Source: DATAPD01 sp036265385 (GTDB lineage Bacteria > Acidobacteriota > Terriglobia > Terriglobales > Acidobacteriaceae). Taken from it: DNA of 64,000 nt. A program made the position numbers and the translations under genes. A model generated the notes under the pieces. The model was given only the letters and a program-made list of their open reading frames with translations, had not been told where the DNA came from and did not search any database. The stretch spans positions 1-64,000 of the forward strand of contig DATAPD010000020.1 in assembly GCA_036265385.1 (NCBI GenBank), given 5' to 3'. Positions 16,550 to 24,453 of the stretch are shown here, piece by piece; the stretch's first letter is position 1, and every line of letters begins with the position of its first letter.

Positions 16550-17587
16550 TTACTGGGGAAGGGATGCGGTTGAGACGGATGTACCCGCCGCATCTTCGGA
16601 AGCTTTCGGATCGGGAGCAATCGGTCTACGTTCTGCGACTGTAAGCAGTGGCTTGAGGCAAGAAACAGAGACTCCCAGCGTCCCTCCAGAAAAACCATCC
16701 ATGTAAGCCGAGTTGATTCCGATCACTTCTCCGCGAGAATTGAAGACAGGTCCGCCACTACCGCCGTGTGCCGTGGGAGCGTCATAGATCAACTTGTCTC
16801 CTACAACGTCTCCAAGATGACCGTACGTAGCTGAAGGACGGATGAGGGAGAGGGCTGCCAGCTCGTTCGCGGCACCGATGTCCGCCCGCCGATATGCCAA
16901 ACGTTCGTAAACAGATGTGGGTGACTTTGCCACCATTCCCGCAATTCCCATTGGATAGCCGACGACGGTTACGACTTCGCCGGGCGGAGCTGTGTTCGAA
17001 GCCAAGGGCAATGGCGTGAGCTGGCGAGTGAAAGCTGTTTCGTTCATGCGGAGAATGGCAAGATCTCCGTGTGAGCTGACGGTGACCGGTGTGACATCTA
17101 CCGGGGTCGGAGATCCAGGGAAGAAGGCCAGTAGCTGCTCCAGTGCCGGGGTACCACCCTTCTTGATGTAGGCGGTGGCCTCCGAGTCTCCGTACCAGGG
17201 CTCAGCCACGTGGCGATTGGTGGCCAATAAGCCGGGTTCAACGACGAAGGCGGTTCCGGAGATGCGGGCGCGGATCGCAGGCGGTTGGCCGGGCATCCCA
17301 ACGCGATAGACGCCATAGATGTATCCGATCGAGCCGCGATACTGACTGAGGATGCTGATAGTCGAAGGCAGTTGTGGCTGTGGCTGTTGTTGTTGCTCTT
17401 TTAGCACCTGAATCTGGCGGTTCAGCTGAGCGACTTGCTCTTTAAGACCATTGTCAGGAGCGGGGGCGTAAAAGTGCAATAGAAGGCCGGTGGCGACCAG
17501 CATGGCAACACCTAAGGCCGCTTGAACGAAGCGCTGCCAAGTGTCACAGATCTCGTCGGGTTGCTGCTGCAGGTCGTTCTCGGACAT
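16550..17587 (-). CDS. Membrane-anchored trypsin-like serine protease
   Basis: A 345-residue protein. A short cytosolic N-terminus is followed by one membrane helix (residues 22-41), a Gln-rich predicted coiled coil (residues 48-70) and a chymotrypsin-fold domain. The catalytic triad is visible: His in LLATNRHVAE, Asp in SSHGDLAILRM, and Ser in GGSGGPVFN. Unlike HtrA/DegP there is no PDZ domain; the protein ends with a short Ala/Ser-rich tail. It probably acts in the periplasm on misfolded or signalling proteins. Confidence 0.85.
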   Translation of the reverse strand: MSENDLQQQPDEICDTWQRFVQAALGVAMLVATGLLLHFYAPAPDNGLKEQVAQLNRQIQVLKEQQQQPQPQLPSTISILSQYRGSIGYIYGVYRVGMPGQPPAIRARISGTAFVVEPGLLATNRHVAEPWYGDSEATAYIKKGGTPALEQLLAFFPGSPTPVDVTPVTVSSHGDLAILRMNETAFTRQLTPLPLASNTAPPGEVVTVVGYPMGIAGMVAKSPTSVYERLAYRRADIGAANELAALSLIRPSATYGHLGDVVGDKLIYDAPTAHGGSGGPVFNSRGEVIGINSAYMDGFSGGTLGVSVSCLKPLLTVAERRPIAPDPKASEDAAGTSVSTASLPQ

Positions 17588-17744
17588 GAGCTTTGAGCGA
17601 CCGGTGCGGGGGGAGTTTTCCGGTTTCGAGAGTCATTGTGAGGGCTGAGAGGTCATGTGACCACGGTACGGAAGGCGATGTACGGCAGACAACAATCTTC
17701 GTGTCGAAAGTGCAAATGGCTTGGATTGTGGTACTTACGAGGTG

Positions 17745-18272
17745 TCACTTAGGGCGGCGGTATTCAGCGTCGAAGACGACTTCCCAGGATTTGCCCGCGT
17801 CGCGGGAAATCTCGATGATTTGACGAACTCGATCGCCACTGAGCGGGGTGAGCGTGGTGCGGTCCAAGTGCGATGTGCCATCCCGATGCGGGATCTCACC
17901 CTGAAAGCGAATGCCTTCGCCAGTGTAAGAGTCTTGAGCGGTTTTTTCTTTCATCGGGCCAATATCGGTGACCCAGACTTGTCGCCACTGTCCTTTGACC
18001 GGCTGAAAGTAAAATAAGCTTTTACCTTCGCTTCCGTCGCTAGCTTCAGTCCAATTTTCGATGATTGCGCAACCTTTCAGGATTTTTTCGATCCGATTGG
18101 TACCACCCTTCTCGCCCGACTTGGTGTCGAACACCTCCCAGTTACCAATCCAGAAGTCGAGCTTGTGGTACGCGGGATTTTGATCGCAGGGCGAAGGCTT
18201 GGCGGGCGCTTGCGAGAAGGACAAAACAGAATAGAACAACAGGGTAGACATGAAGGCGAGATGTTTGAGCAT
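17745..18272 (-). CDS. Secreted DUF1579-like protein
   Basis: A 175-residue protein with a signal peptide (residues 1-22, ending near SFSQAPA). The mature part begins NPAYHKLDFWIGNWEVFD and contains GKSLFYFQPVKGQWRQVWV and GDRVRQIIEISRDAGKSWE, the strand-rich pattern of DUF1579-type lipocalin-like barrels. The frame is open further upstream, but ATG 18272 gives the signal peptide. The CadC-like regulator lies 86 bp upstream on the same strand. Function unknown. Confidence 0.75.
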   Translation of the reverse strand: MLKHLAFMSTLLFYSVLSFSQAPAKPSPCDQNPAYHKLDFWIGNWEVFDTKSGEKGGTNRIEKILKGCAIIENWTEASDGSEGKSLFYFQPVKGQWRQVWVTDIGPMKEKTAQDSYTGEGIRFQGEIPHRDGTSHLDRTTLTPLSGDRVRQIIEISRDAGKSWEVVFDAEYRRPK

Positions 18273-18358
18273 GAACAATGGACTCACACGGGGAGGAAAC
18301 GTCACCCATGGCGAGAGCCACATATGCGGCAGCGTAACTGAAAGCAGATCCGAGCCAA

Positions 18359-19246
18359 CTACTTCATTGTGAGTTGTGCATTGATTTCTTTTGCAATAGC
18401 CTGCGCGACTTCGGACTGCAAGACGAGAATGTCTTTCAGTTCGCGTCGATAACTGTTCGCCCACAAGTGCTCTTCAGGGTTCGCTCGAATGAGTTGCACG
18501 CTGACTCTCACGAAACTGCCGTCTCGAAAGACCGTTCCTTCGATCACCGCGTCAACGCGCAGCTCTTTAGCGATTTGGGGGATCGTCTTGGATGTACCTT
18601 TGTACTGCATGACTGATTGGCGGGAAACAATACGAAGAGAGTGGATACGTCCTAGTTCGCTGATCAGTGCGTCGGTAGCGCCTTGGCAAAAATATTCGTC
18701 TGCGGGTACGTCACTAAAATTCTCCAGGGGAATCACAGCGATGGAACGAATGGGAGCGATCCCTGGGGAGAAGATCCATTTATGGATTTGTGTCGTGAAA
18801 AGCAGAGCGACGGCTGCAACCAGGATTAACTCAATCACAAATCGCAAAGACACGGTTCTCTGAGGTGGTTTAATGCTTTCGGGGGAGCGATCAGGCTCCG
18901 ATAGTTTCGCTGGCTCGTACGGGGTTACGGGCCACACAAAGCGGTACCCATGGTGTGGAAGCGTTTCGATGAAACGCGGGTGATCAGCGGAATCGCACAG
19001 AGCCTCCCGCAACCTTCGAACCGCAGCATTTAAACTGTGATCGAAGTCGACGAAAGTTTCGTTCGACCAGAGGAGATGGCGTAACTCCTCACGGGTGACG
19101 ACTTGAGGCGCTTTCTGCAAGAGAAGCAGAAGCACTTGGAACGGTTGTTCGCCTAGACGTATCCTAACGCCCGATTTTCGCAGTTCTCCACTCTGCACAT
19201 CCAGTTCGAATGCGCCGAAACGAACGGGCCTAGAGGCAGTCTGCAT
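18359..19246 (-). CDS. CadC-like membrane winged-helix regulator, short form
   Basis: A 295-residue protein. Residues 1-105 form an OmpR-type winged helix (FGAFELDVQSGELRK, LNAAVRRLREAL, FIETLPHHGYRFVWPV). A single membrane helix follows (residues 131-151). The periplasmic part (residues 165-295) resembles the TolB N-terminal/FlgO-like domain that starts SIAVIPLENFSDVPADEYF and includes LRVDAVIEGTVFRDG. Many acidobacterial relatives continue with several TPR repeats; this one stops before them. It probably transduces an extracytoplasmic signal to transcription, with the secreted DUF1579-like gene downstream as a possible co-transcribed partner. Confidence 0.85.
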   Translation of the reverse strand: MQTASRPVRFGAFELDVQSGELRKSGVRIRLGEQPFQVLLLLLQKAPQVVTREELRHLLWSNETFVDFDHSLNAAVRRLREALCDSADHPRFIETLPHHGYRFVWPVTPYEPAKLSEPDRSPESIKPPQRTVSLRFVIELILVAAVALLFTTQIHKWIFSPGIAPIRSIAVIPLENFSDVPADEYFCQGATDALISELGRIHSLRIVSRQSVMQYKGTSKTIPQIAKELRVDAVIEGTVFRDGSFVRVSVQLIRANPEEHLWANSYRRELKDILVLQSEVAQAIAKEINAQLTMK

Positions 19247-19496
19247 CTTCCGCCTCCAGAGAAAACTAGTTGTTTTCTGGTTTCCTCAAGATTGTAGTGG
19301 GTGTCGAGGACGAGATGTGGCAGGCGGCAGAAAAGTATTTTTCAGATTTGTTCCAAAACGGGAATTCGTTTGAATACTAAAAGTTACGTCGTGACTTACT
19401 TTTCATCTCTCTTTCACCTCCTTTGCATTGCGCGAAGCATGCGAGAAGAGGATTTTGAGCTCATCACATTCCCCCTGGATTCCGAGGAGGGATTTT

Positions 19497-19925
19497 ATGA
19501 AAGCCAAATGGATCACGATCATCAGCCTGATGGCGCTCCTGTTCGTAGCAGCTCTCGCGTCGCAAGCGCAGCAGCAGTTGCTGTTTCGAGTGAACATACC
19601 TTTTGACTTCGTGGCTGGCGGTGCTCATCTGTCGGCGGGAGAGTACATCGCGTTTCATGCCACGCCCACTATCATTCAACTGGTCAGAAGGGATCGTAAA
19701 GCAAGTGCTTGGGTGCCTGTGAAAGCGACGCCGACCGCTAGTGGTGAGCCTGGAAATTTGTTGATTTTTAATCGATATGGGCAAAGTTACTTTCTGGCAA
19801 GTATAGTCACGGGCCACGACCAGCAGATTCACGAATGTTTCCGATGCAAATCGGAGCAAATGATTATTGCGCAAAGCAGACGTCCTGTGGAAACTGTGGC
19901 CGTGAATGTGGAACCGGTTCGTTAG
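19497..19925 (+). CDS. Small secreted protein, acidobacterial type
   Basis: A 142-residue protein starting at ATG 19497, with GAGGAGG 7 bp upstream. The signal peptide (WITIISLMALLFVAALASQA) is followed by the opening LLFRVNIPFDFVAGGAHLSAGEY, a pattern I associate with short exported proteins repeated in Acidobacteria. The C-terminal part has two cysteines (HECFRCKSEQ). No enzymatic motif is seen. It stands alone and ends at a strong terminator. Confidence 0.8.
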   Translation: MKAKWITIISLMALLFVAALASQAQQQLLFRVNIPFDFVAGGAHLSAGEYIAFHATPTIIQLVRRDRKASAWVPVKATPTASGEPGNLLIFNRYGQSYFLASIVTGHDQQIHECFRCKSEQMIIAQSRRPVETVAVNVEPVR

Positions 19926-19962
19926 TTGATGTGACAGTCGAGCGGCTGAAAATTATTCGAGG

Positions 19963-19991
19963 CGGGCGGTTAATTCCGCCCGTTTTTATTT
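19963..19991 (+). terminator. Rho-independent terminator
   Basis: CGGGCGG (19963-19969) pairs with CCGCCCG (19976-19982) around the loop TTAATT, followed by TTTTTATTT. It lies about 40 bp past the stop of the secreted protein gene. Its T-tract overlaps the end of the convergent glutaredoxin gene. Confidence 0.85.
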
Positions 19992-20243
19992 GGAGTCCAC
20001 GCCTAGCAGATCAGCCATTTCTTCATATAGAAACCCCTCGCCGGGGCGGTAAGGCTGAACCCATTTGCCATCGATCACGAATTGCGGGATGGCTCGCTTG
20101 CCGGTTTGGCGGATGACTTCTTCGGCAGCACCCGGCGTGGTCTCGATATCAATCTCAATGAAAGGGATGTTGTATTTGTTCAGGAAACGCTTCGCGATAC
20201 GGCAATCGGGGCACCAGAAAGCTGAATAAACTTTGATATCCAT
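19986..20243 (-). CDS. Glutaredoxin-family protein
   Basis: An 85-residue thioredoxin-fold protein with the redox motif CPDC at residues 11-14 (YSAFWCPDCRIAKRFL). The cis-proline is in RAIPQFVIDG, near residue 53. The size and motif fit single-domain glutaredoxin-like proteins (NrdH/mycoredoxin group). It probably reduces protein disulfides or glutathione/thiol mixed disulfides in the cytosol. It stands alone and converges with the gene at 19497. Confidence 0.85.
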   Translation of the reverse strand: MDIKVYSAFWCPDCRIAKRFLNKYNIPFIEIDIETTPGAAEEVIRQTGKRAIPQFVIDGKWVQPYRPGEGFLYEEMADLLGVDSK

Positions 20244-20476
20244 TCGGTTCGTTCGACTTCTACTTTAGTAATCCTTTCACAAAAGCTTCATTGGATGATA
20301 CGAAGAAGCCTACGGTTACACACGTTCCTGCAGTAATGAGAGAAACGGTTCCCCCGTCGGTTGAGCGTTGACTGTAGCCGCTACCACGGCTAGCCTATTG
20401 AAAACACGTTTGATGTTCGTTCTAGTGTACCCCTGAGATACCTGTCATTGGAGCGACTGATTCGGATGAAATCGAG

Positions 20477-21772
20477 ATGAATCGCCGCACACTTCGAATT
20501 TCGTTGTACGCCCTTGTCGGTGTGCTGGCGGTTGGCGCGTCGTTTGCGGCGCGTGTGTCGTCCGAGCGCAAAATGAATGAGGAGATTCATCAAATCGCGC
20601 AACAGAACGCGATAGCACAATACGCATGGGACAACCGGGATTTGCCAGTCGAGGCGATGGTGCGAACTGGCACAACCTGGAGCGATTTGCTGCAGGAAAT
20701 GGAATTCGATTCTAAAACGATCAGTAGCGTTACAGATGCAGCGCACCGAGTCTTCAATTTGCGGTCACTCAGGCCGGGAAACAAACTGACCGCAGTACGA
20801 TCGCGATCGGGAGAACTGCGATCAGTGACGTACCGAATTGACCCTGAACGTGAACTGCTGGTCAAGAAGGAAGGCGATTCGTTTCGTTCGGAGATCAAGA
20901 CCACGCCGGGTACGGTACGAACCGTTGCCGTACAAGGAACTGTGGAAGGCTCGTTGTTTGACAGCGTGATTGCGGCGGGGGAAAAACCCGATTTGGCTGT
21001 GCGCCTAGCAGAAATATTCGCGTGGGATGTGGACTTCAATACCGATACTCGGCCGGGTGACGTATTCAAAATGGTGGTGGAGAAGAAGGATTATCTGGAT
21101 GGTTCCCCGTCGACATACGGACGGATTTTGGCTGCAGAGTATAAGAATGCAGGCCATCCGTACCAAGCATTGCTATTTCATGATCCTGGCGGCGCGCCGG
21201 CTTACTATTCGGCAGATGGCAAATCGCTACAGAAAGCCTTTTTGCGGTCTCCTTTGCGCTTTGCGGCGCGTGTAAGTTCACACTTCACGATGCACCGATT
21301 TCATCCCGTCCTGAAAATCAACCGTCCTCACCTCGGTACGGACTATGCAGCGCCTGTGGGTACGCCGGTGCAGACGATTGCGAATGGACGAGTCGTGTTC
21401 GCCGGGAGAAAAGGTGGGGACGGCAACATGGTGCAAATCGCGCATACACACGGCTACGAGACCTACTATCTGCACTTATCACGAATCCTGGTGCGGGGAG
21501 GCCAGAATGTGCATCAAGGACAAAGGATTGGACTGGTAGGCGCCACCGGTTTGGCGACAGGCCCGCATCTCGATTTCAGGATCCGACAGCACGGGAATTT
21601 CGTGAACTTCGAGCGATTGAAATTGCCTCCTTCAAATCCCGTGGCAAAAAGCGATTGGGAAGAGTTTGCGGAAGTGCGCGATAAAGGGATCGCTTTGCTA
21701 CCAACTACGAGTGATCATAATGTCACGGCGAGCACCGCGGTCCAGAATGATCGAGCGCGAGGAACTAACTAG
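20477..21772 (+). CDS. M23 peptidase with N-terminal membrane anchor (MepM-like)
   Basis: A 431-residue protein with an N-terminal signal or anchor (ISLYALVGVLAVGASFAA). Residues 55-250 resemble the LysM/OapA-like region of MepM-type endopeptidases (TWSDLLQEMEFD, LRPGNKLTAVRSRSGELRSV). The M23 domain follows: HPVLKINRPHLGTDYAAPVG with the HxxxD ligands, YYLHLSRILVRGGQNV, and GPHLDFR with the second histidine motif. The last motif reads HLDF instead of HLHF: the middle histidine is Asp. That is seen in some MepM relatives, but the zinc site should be checked. It likely cleaves peptidoglycan cross-links during growth. Confidence 0.85.
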   Translation: MNRRTLRISLYALVGVLAVGASFAARVSSERKMNEEIHQIAQQNAIAQYAWDNRDLPVEAMVRTGTTWSDLLQEMEFDSKTISSVTDAAHRVFNLRSLRPGNKLTAVRSRSGELRSVTYRIDPERELLVKKEGDSFRSEIKTTPGTVRTVAVQGTVEGSLFDSVIAAGEKPDLAVRLAEIFAWDVDFNTDTRPGDVFKMVVEKKDYLDGSPSTYGRILAAEYKNAGHPYQALLFHDPGGAPAYYSADGKSLQKAFLRSPLRFAARVSSHFTMHRFHPVLKINRPHLGTDYAAPVGTPVQTIANGRVVFAGRKGGDGNMVQIAHTHGYETYYLHLSRILVRGGQNVHQGQRIGLVGATGLATGPHLDFRIRQHGNFVNFERLKLPPSNPVAKSDWEEFAEVRDKGIALLPTTSDHNVTASTAVQNDRARGTN

Positions 21773-21984
21773 CCCTTTTCGATCCAGGTCCCGAATGTTC
21801 AGCATTGTTTCTCCCTTTCCCCGAGTTGGATTTTCTGTCTCGTCGATGCACGTTAGATCCACGCAGTAACCCCTGCGGCGAACACATGCCTGTGACTTGA
21901 ATCACTGTCCAATGTAACGGGCCCGCTCAATACTGAGAGGCGTTCTCTCATGATCTTTGAGTCCGCTACAGGCGGGGGGCGCAA

Positions 21985-23571
21985 ATGCCGGACGGTGCTG
22001 TCACAGGTAGATCGGTGCCGAACCACTTGAGATCGGCGCTCGAGAAGGGCGAATTCGTACACACGGCGGAACTCGTTCTCGGACGGGATCACACGGCGGC
22101 CGAAGCGGAAGAGTTTGTACGAGACGCATCTGCCACTCCAGAGGGGATCAAAATCATCAGCCTGACCGATTCGCCCGGCGGCAATCCTGCGCTTCCTCCG
22201 GAAGCATTCATTTCGCATGTTCTCCAGCACGAGCTCACCCCAATCGCGCATTTAAGCGGGAAAGACGGGAACCGCTCACTCCTAGAAGCGCGGCTTCACG
22301 CTCTTGCACGGCGCGGGACAGAGAATGTACTCGCTCTTACCGGTGACGCACATAAGTTGAACGCTGCTAGAGCGCCAAAACCGGTTCACGACCTCGATTC
22401 CGCGCTCATTTTGAGGTTGATTGGCTCGCTGCGGAATGGGCTTGGTTACAAACTCGGCGACAAATTAAAGCATACTACGCCGTTTGATTTTTTCGCTGGC
22501 GCCGTTGTCAACCCATACAAACTTCGCGAACCGGACCTGATGATGCAGTTGTACAAGCTGCAGCTCAAAGTCGCAGCAGGGGCGCAGTTCATCATTCCCC
22601 AGCTCGGTTTCGATCTGCGAAAACTGTACGAATTGAAGCAGTACATGGAAAGGGAAGGCCTTGGGCACGTTCCAGTTTTTGCGAATATCTACGTGCCAAC
22701 CGCTCGCATTGCCCGCATGATGCAGTCCGGGGAGATCGCGGGATGCGTGGTGCCGGACGAACTCGTTCGATGCTTAGAGCGAGAGGATAAGGCGCAACGG
22801 CTCGAGCGAGCTTCGCTGATGTTATCTGCGGCAAGGGATTTGGGCTTTGCTGGAGCACATCTTGGCGGCTTTAATCTCTCTCATCGGGAAATGATGAAGA
22901 TTTTAGAACGTGCATCGGCAATTGGAGGATGTTGGCGTAGCCGAATCGAGGAACTCGTCCATCCATATCCAGCGCAATTCCATTTGTTGCCTCCTACGCC
23001 GAACGGGCTCAGCGATGGAGGGGCGAATTACCAGATCGGAAGCACGAAACAGAATCCTTCTTTGACCCAGTGGCTTTCAAGTTTTGTCCATCATCACCTC
23101 ATCTGTGAAAATTCGTCGGTTGGACATTTTTGGGCGAACCGATTGAAGGCACAAGTTGTCCATGACATCCCGAAGGACAATCTGTTTAGCCGAGTGCTTG
23201 GCATTTCTGCTCTTTATAGAAAAGCGACTCTGGGCTGTGTGGGTTGTGGCGATTGCGTGCAGGACCACTTGAACTATGTCGGATGCTCGATGCGATGGTG
23301 CTACAAGGAGCTGCGCAACGGTCCATGTGGAGGATCGCGAACTGATGGTACGTGCGAGGCGCGCCCGGAACAACCGTGCATCTGGAACCTGATTTATTCA
23401 GGCACGTTGGCAATGGGCGATGATCCTCGAAAATTCGGAGAAGTATTGATTCCCCCTCGAGATTGGAAGCTCGATCGAACGAATGCGCTCGTTAATCGTT
23501 TTGCTGGAGTAGACAACTTCGACCAACGATTGCGATTGAATGTCGTGAAGAAGGACAAGGAACCATGCTGA
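21985..23571 (+). CDS. metF: MetF-MetV fusion (methylenetetrahydrofolate reductase with C-terminal Cys-rich domain)
   Basis: A 528-residue protein. Residues 20-300 are a MetF-type TIM barrel (FVHTAELVLGRD, NVLALTGDAHKL, GAVVNPYKLREPDLMMQ, GAQFIIPQLGFD). Residues 390-480 are the MTHFR C-terminal domain (MetV-like) with a cysteine cluster: GCVGCGDCVQDHL, GCSMRWCYKEL, NGPCGG and GTCE, suited to zinc or Fe-S binding. It would reduce methylene-THF to methyl-THF. The gene overlaps the AcsE-like gene by 7 bp. A small leader hairpin (TGAGAG 21934-21939 with CTCTCA 21945-21950) precedes it; I recognise no riboswitch. Confidence 0.8.
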   Translation: MPDGAVTGRSVPNHLRSALEKGEFVHTAELVLGRDHTAAEAEEFVRDASATPEGIKIISLTDSPGGNPALPPEAFISHVLQHELTPIAHLSGKDGNRSLLEARLHALARRGTENVLALTGDAHKLNAARAPKPVHDLDSALILRLIGSLRNGLGYKLGDKLKHTTPFDFFAGAVVNPYKLREPDLMMQLYKLQLKVAAGAQFIIPQLGFDLRKLYELKQYMEREGLGHVPVFANIYVPTARIARMMQSGEIAGCVVPDELVRCLEREDKAQRLERASLMLSAARDLGFAGAHLGGFNLSHREMMKILERASAIGGCWRSRIEELVHPYPAQFHLLPPTPNGLSDGGANYQIGSTKQNPSLTQWLSSFVHHHLICENSSVGHFWANRLKAQVVHDIPKDNLFSRVLGISALYRKATLGCVGCGDCVQDHLNYVGCSMRWCYKELRNGPCGGSRTDGTCEARPEQPCIWNLIYSGTLAMGDDPRKFGEVLIPPRDWKLDRTNALVNRFAGVDNFDQRLRLNVVKKDKEPC

Positions 23572-24383
23572 TCATCGGAGAACTCATCAATTGCACACGA
23601 AAGAAGGCGGGTGCAGCGGCTGTAGAAAGAGACGCGCAGTTTTTCGTCGAGCTCGCACAGAAACAGGTGGGCGCTGGTGCCCACATGCTGGATCTGAATG
23701 GAGATCTTCCGGGGCAAGAAGTGGCGGTGTTGCATTGGCTCACGGATCTGGTTCAAAACGCTGTGAGTCTACCGCTATGCCTGGACAGTGCTGATCCGAA
23801 CGCCTTGATGAAAGTGCTGCCTCTGTGTCGGCGACGGCCGATGGTCAACTCCATCACCGATGATGCCGAACACTGGGACATGATGCCGGTGCTGAAAGAA
23901 CATCGGCCGAAAGTGATTGCACTTTGCACTTCCGAATCGAGCGTGCCCAGCGGCGTGGCAGATCGAGTTTCGACCGCGAGTCGCCTTATCGATCGACTCA
24001 CGCGAGAAGGTTTCACGCTGGATGATATTTATGTCGACCCCTGCGTACTGCCGGTCGCGACCGGAACTGGCGGGAGAGATCTACTCGCTGCGATTACAGC
24101 AATCACGACGAATTATCCGGGCGTTCACGTTAGTGCCGGCGTAAGCAATGTCTCCTTTGGGTTGCCGGTTCGCAAGCTGCTGAACGAGAGCTTTCTTCTC
24201 TTGCTGATGGCGCGGGGGTTGGATACGGCGATCATCGATCCATGCGATGAGCAATTGATGCGGAACGTGACGGCAGCGGAGGCTTTGCTGGGGAACGATG
24301 AGCATTGCAAAGGCTACTTGCGGGCGTACCGGGAAGGAAAGCTAGAAGCGGTCCTTGCTGGCGGATGCTTAGCAGCAAGGTAG
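23565..24383 (+). CDS. Methyltetrahydrofolate methyltransferase (AcsE/MtgA-like)
   Basis: A 272-residue pterin-binding TIM barrel. Family signatures appear in order: LIIGELINCTRKK (usually GERIN), GAHMLDLNGDLPG (usually DVNAG), LCLDSADP, MVNSIT, and DPCVLPVATG. These match the methyl-THF:corrinoid methyltransferase branch (AcsE, MtgA) better than dihydropteroate synthase. It would transfer the methyl group between methyl-THF and a corrinoid protein. No corrinoid protein or partner methyltransferase is nearby. The ATG overlaps the end of the MetF-MetV gene, so the two are translationally coupled. It ends before a bidirectional terminator. Confidence 0.75.
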   Translation: MLIIGELINCTRKKAGAAAVERDAQFFVELAQKQVGAGAHMLDLNGDLPGQEVAVLHWLTDLVQNAVSLPLCLDSADPNALMKVLPLCRRRPMVNSITDDAEHWDMMPVLKEHRPKVIALCTSESSVPSGVADRVSTASRLIDRLTREGFTLDDIYVDPCVLPVATGTGGRDLLAAITAITTNYPGVHVSAGVSNVSFGLPVRKLLNESFLLLLMARGLDTAIIDPCDEQLMRNVTAAEALLGNDEHCKGYLRAYREGKLEAVLAGGCLAAR

Positions 24384-24392
24384 AGTAAAAGG

Positions 24393-24424
24393 AAAGCCGC
24401 CAGCTTTCACTGGCGGCTTTAGTT
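24393..24424. terminator. Bidirectional terminator between acsE-like and clpC
   Basis: AAAGCCGCCAG (24393-24403) pairs with CTGGCGGCTTT (24410-24420) around CTTTCA. A runs precede and T runs follow the stem, so it can act on both convergent genes. Confidence 0.85.
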
Positions 24425-24453
24425 TGCACAAATTCGGCTGGGCCGTGTCCGTT

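Noticed and set aside
21773..21984. Riboswitch (SAM, cobalamin or THF) upstream of the MetF-MetV gene
   Set aside because: None of the conserved core motifs was found; only a short hairpin is visible.
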